Shown one piece after another: positions 15,802 to 17,470 of a stretch of DNA of 17,470 nt (the first letter of the stretch is position 1; the number at the start of each line of letters is the position of its first letter). Made by a program: the position numbers and the translations under genes. The stretch spans positions 1 to 17,470 of the forward strand of contig DPVV01000149.1 of NCBI GenBank assembly GCA_003526525.1. Direction: 5' to 3'. The notes below the pieces were generated by a model. It was given only the letters and a program-made list of their open reading frames with translations, had not been told where the DNA came from and made no database searches. This DNA is from Lachnoclostridium phytofermentans. GTDB taxonomy: Bacteria > Bacillota > Clostridia > Lachnospirales > Lachnospiraceae.

Positions 15802-16890
15802 CTATAATATCTCCGAAATATAGAGGTTAGAAAACTTTATTAGATCAACAAATTCCTCTCCACATTGAATGACTGGTCTCGAAAGAGTATTACGATTCAT
15901 AAAGACAACCTGACCTACTCTGCCATCACTAAGGCGAACAGAGCTATTTAAATAAAGCTGGCTGATATGATCGAATAATGTCATGATGTATTTTGGATCG
16001 TATTTTGTTAATCCTTCTGATTCAAATAAGGAAATAACTTCAAAAGGACAAAGAGGATTACGATAGCTCCGAGAGGAGGTCATGGCATCATAGACGTCTG
16101 CAATCATAACAATTTTAGCAAAACGATCAATCTGTGCAGAAGTTAAGCCCATAGGATATCCACTACCATCACAACGTTCGTGGTGCATCATTGCGGTCAT
16201 TTTAATATGGATGTTGATATCATGTTGCTCAAGGATCTTATATCCACGTGTGGCATGAGACTTCAGTAAGTCATACTCCTCTTGTGTAAGTGTTTCTTTT
16301 TTAGTTAAGATTTCACTTGGTATAACTAGTTTCCCTATGTCATGAAGAAGACCACATAATGTTAGAGTTTCAAGATCGCGTGGTCCAAAGTTTAACCATA
16401 CACCAAACATATGACACATGATAGCAACATTAATAGAATGGATATAGGACATATCATCGTAGTCTCTCATGCAGTGTAACATATCAAAAATGTGTAGGTT
16501 ATTACGGCCACGAGCCATAATCTTTTTAATATCACGATACAAAGAATCTGTGTCTATTTTTCCATTGTTATTCGCTATATCATCCATAGCATTATGGAAC
16601 CTTCCAACTGTGCTTAAGACGGTACTACTGAAATCTTCGAATTCTTCTGTTGACCTCATTTTTCCTAAATAAAGATTTGAGTTAACAGGGTTAACCGGTG
16701 AATTTAATGCCATTTCATCTTGAAGTTGAACGATGACTTGATGAATAGAGTAGAACTTAAGACGGGTGATGATTTTATCTGAGAGCTTAGTACCTTCTGA
16801 TATAATAAGCTGATTACTAAACGTATAGACATTTTCTGCAACTATCATACCCGGAACTGCTTGATTTACTGGAATCTTTTTGGTTTTCAT
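15802..16890 (-). CDS. HD-GYP domain protein, probable cyclic-di-GMP phosphodiesterase
   Basis: A 362-residue cytoplasmic protein with no membrane segment. Residues 1-60 form a small N-terminal domain (PVNQAVPGMIVAENVYTFSN) like the DUF3391-type modules found ahead of HD-GYP domains. Residues 140-300 are the HD-GYP domain: His151 in YIHSINVA, His183-Asp184 in LLHDIGKLVIP, His210s region SHATRGYKIL, and HHERCDGSGYP (236-246) with the defining Gly-Tyr-Pro. ADVYDAMTSSRSYR completes the metal-binding core. The whole set is intact, so hydrolysis of cyclic di-GMP is the likely activity. The C-terminal 60 residues (VRLSDGRVGQVVFMNRNTLSRPVI) form the small beta domain common after HD-GYP cores. ATG 16890 follows AAGGAG (complement of 16896-16901) at 5 nt. 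It is transcribed alone, converging on murA. Confidence 0.93.
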   Translation of the reverse strand: MKTKKIPVNQAVPGMIVAENVYTFSNQLIISEGTKLSDKIITRLKFYSIHQVIVQLQDEMALNSPVNPVNSNLYLGKMRSTEEFEDFSSTVLSTVGRFHNAMDDIANNNGKIDTDSLYRDIKKIMARGRNNLHIFDMLHCMRDYDDMSYIHSINVAIMCHMFGVWLNFGPRDLETLTLCGLLHDIGKLVIPSEILTKKETLTQEEYDLLKSHATRGYKILEQHDINIHIKMTAMMHHERCDGSGYPMGLTSAQIDRFAKIVMIADVYDAMTSSRSYRNPLCPFEVISLFESEGLTKYDPKYIMTLFDHISQLYLNSSVRLSDGRVGQVVFMNRNTLSRPVIQCGEEFVDLIKFSNLYISEIL

Positions 16891-16910
16891 AGGTACTCCT
16901 TCTTTTTGGC

Positions 16911-16940
16911 ATTATAAGTGTTAATAATATGTGACATGAA
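16911..16940 (-). promoter_or_regulatory. Probable promoter of the HD-GYP gene
   Basis: Read on the minus strand, a perfect TATAAT lies at 16916-16911, with a weak TTCATG 18 nt further upstream (16940-16935). Transcription would start near 16904, leaving a leader of about 14 nt that just includes the AAGGAG ribosome binding site. The remainder up to about 17085 is very AT-rich and shows no gene. Confidence 0.4.
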
Positions 16941-17085
16941 ACATGGAAAACAAAATGTGAGTTATTACCATAATTATAAGAATAAAATTGAAAAATGTCA
17001 AATAATACATACAAAATATTCTAAAAATCAACATTAAATTCATAATAAATCAACAGAAAATCATAGTATTTTGTAAATAATTAAT

Positions 17086-17376
17086 TTAATTATTTTTATA
17101 ATGTAAATGGTTGTAGGGCATATAGAACAAAAGTATAGGTAAAAAACCGTAAACTCCTTTTTTAGCAATAGCTAACTTCTTTACTACTCCTATCACATTA
17201 TCTTTACTTCTTAAGTCCCTATTATCCTTAACCCTTTGTTCATACATGGTTGCTATAACACCCATTACCTTTAAAAAAGAATTACATTCCTCTTTAATAG
17301 TCTCTACAGTATCTACTAACTGCTCTATTCCTCTGTATGAAAGATAATTCGTTTTAGAAGGAATAGAAAAGAGTTA
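17086..17376 (-). pseudogene. Decayed ParA-family ATPase fragment
   Basis: On the minus strand the frame between stops at 17374-17376 and 17086-17088 encodes 95 residues that resemble the C-terminal half of ParA/Soj-type partition ATPases. Legible parts are IPSKTNYLSYRGIEQLVDTV, ETIKEECNSFLKVMGVIATM, then NVIGVVKK and AIAKKGVYGFLP. In intact family members the first stretch follows the Walker B strand, and VMGVIATM and IGVVKK are core strands. The fragment has no start codon at its head and lacks the N-terminal Walker A half. It appears to have lost residues between KDNRD and KDNVIGVV, and it degenerates after GVYGFLP. It is therefore a relic, probably of a plasmid or integrative-element partition gene. 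The identification rests on motif memory, not a search. Confidence 0.6.
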
Positions 17377-17470
17377 TAAATGAAAAGAGCTTTAAAAGTA
17401 AGAGTTATAAAAGAACTATAAAAGAAAGAATTTATAAAATAAGAACTAATATAAGAAAAAATAATAAAAG
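17370..17470. repeat. A-rich low-complexity sequence with 11-bp direct repeat
   Basis: The last 100 bases are over 80 percent A+T and purine-rich. AGAGTTATAAA occurs at 17370-17380 and 17401-17411, with further variants (GAACTATAAAAGA, GAATTTATAAAAT). No gene is visible. The sequence begins where the ParA-like frame breaks, so it may mark where that gene was degraded or replaced. Confidence 0.6.

Noticed and set aside
16817..17014. Minus-strand open frame of 65 codons upstream of the HD-GYP gene
   Set aside because: It overlaps the start and the likely promoter of the HD-GYP gene in another frame and has no recognisable features.

Overview
The window is AT-rich, with strong AGGAGG-type ribosome binding sites and hairpin-plus-U-tract terminators. 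Its gene families (DUF6063-like MukE relative, TPR-AAA protein, HD-GYP protein, clostridial-type shikimate kinase) point to a Gram-positive anaerobe of the Clostridia, most likely a Lachnospiraceae close to the Lachnoclostridium/Clostridium phytofermentans group. This placement is by family recognition only; no search was run.

Region 1 (1-1862) is the 3' end of a large unrecognised protein gene that enters from the left edge. It is followed by a hairpin that probably ends its transcript.

Region 2 (1928-8778) is the most interesting part. It is a three-gene MukBEF/Wadjet-like SMC cluster in the order kleisin/MukF-JetA-like, MukE/JetB-like (DUF6063-like), then a giant SMC/MukB-JetC-like ATPase. 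Two things stand out. No JetD-type nuclease gene is present on either side inside the window. The SMC reading frame (1474 codons, MukB-sized) is cut by a single in-frame TGA at codon 1061, so Walker A and the hinge lie upstream of the stop and the ABC signature and Walker B lie downstream. The cluster therefore looks like a newly disabled or split SMC defence/maintenance system. A 151-nt repeat-bearing gap separates the first two genes, whereas the second and third are 4 nt apart.

Region 3 (8779-12301) holds a 72-nt structured hairpin/terminator, an ABC-transporter ATPase without an adjacent permease, an AT-rich gap with three perfect 14-bp tandem repeats and a 10-bp inverted repeat, and a TPR / Glu-rich repeat / degenerate-AAA protein. 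A long inverted repeat lies at the convergent gene end.

Region 4 (12317-15740) has a small cytosolic Ig-like-fold protein (minus strand), then a flavin reductase-like protein overlapping a shikimate kinase-family gene. MurA (cell-wall synthesis) follows, with its own good promoter and a structured leader of about 180 nt that contains two TGCGT and two ACGCA copies able to pair in mutually exclusive ways. A perfect 14-bp terminator follows murA.

Region 5 (15802-17470) has an HD-GYP cyclic-di-GMP phosphodiesterase on the minus strand. Beyond its promoter is a decayed minus-strand fragment with strong ParA-family character, then A-rich low-complexity sequence to the edge. The ParA remnant hints at past plasmid or integrative-element DNA here.
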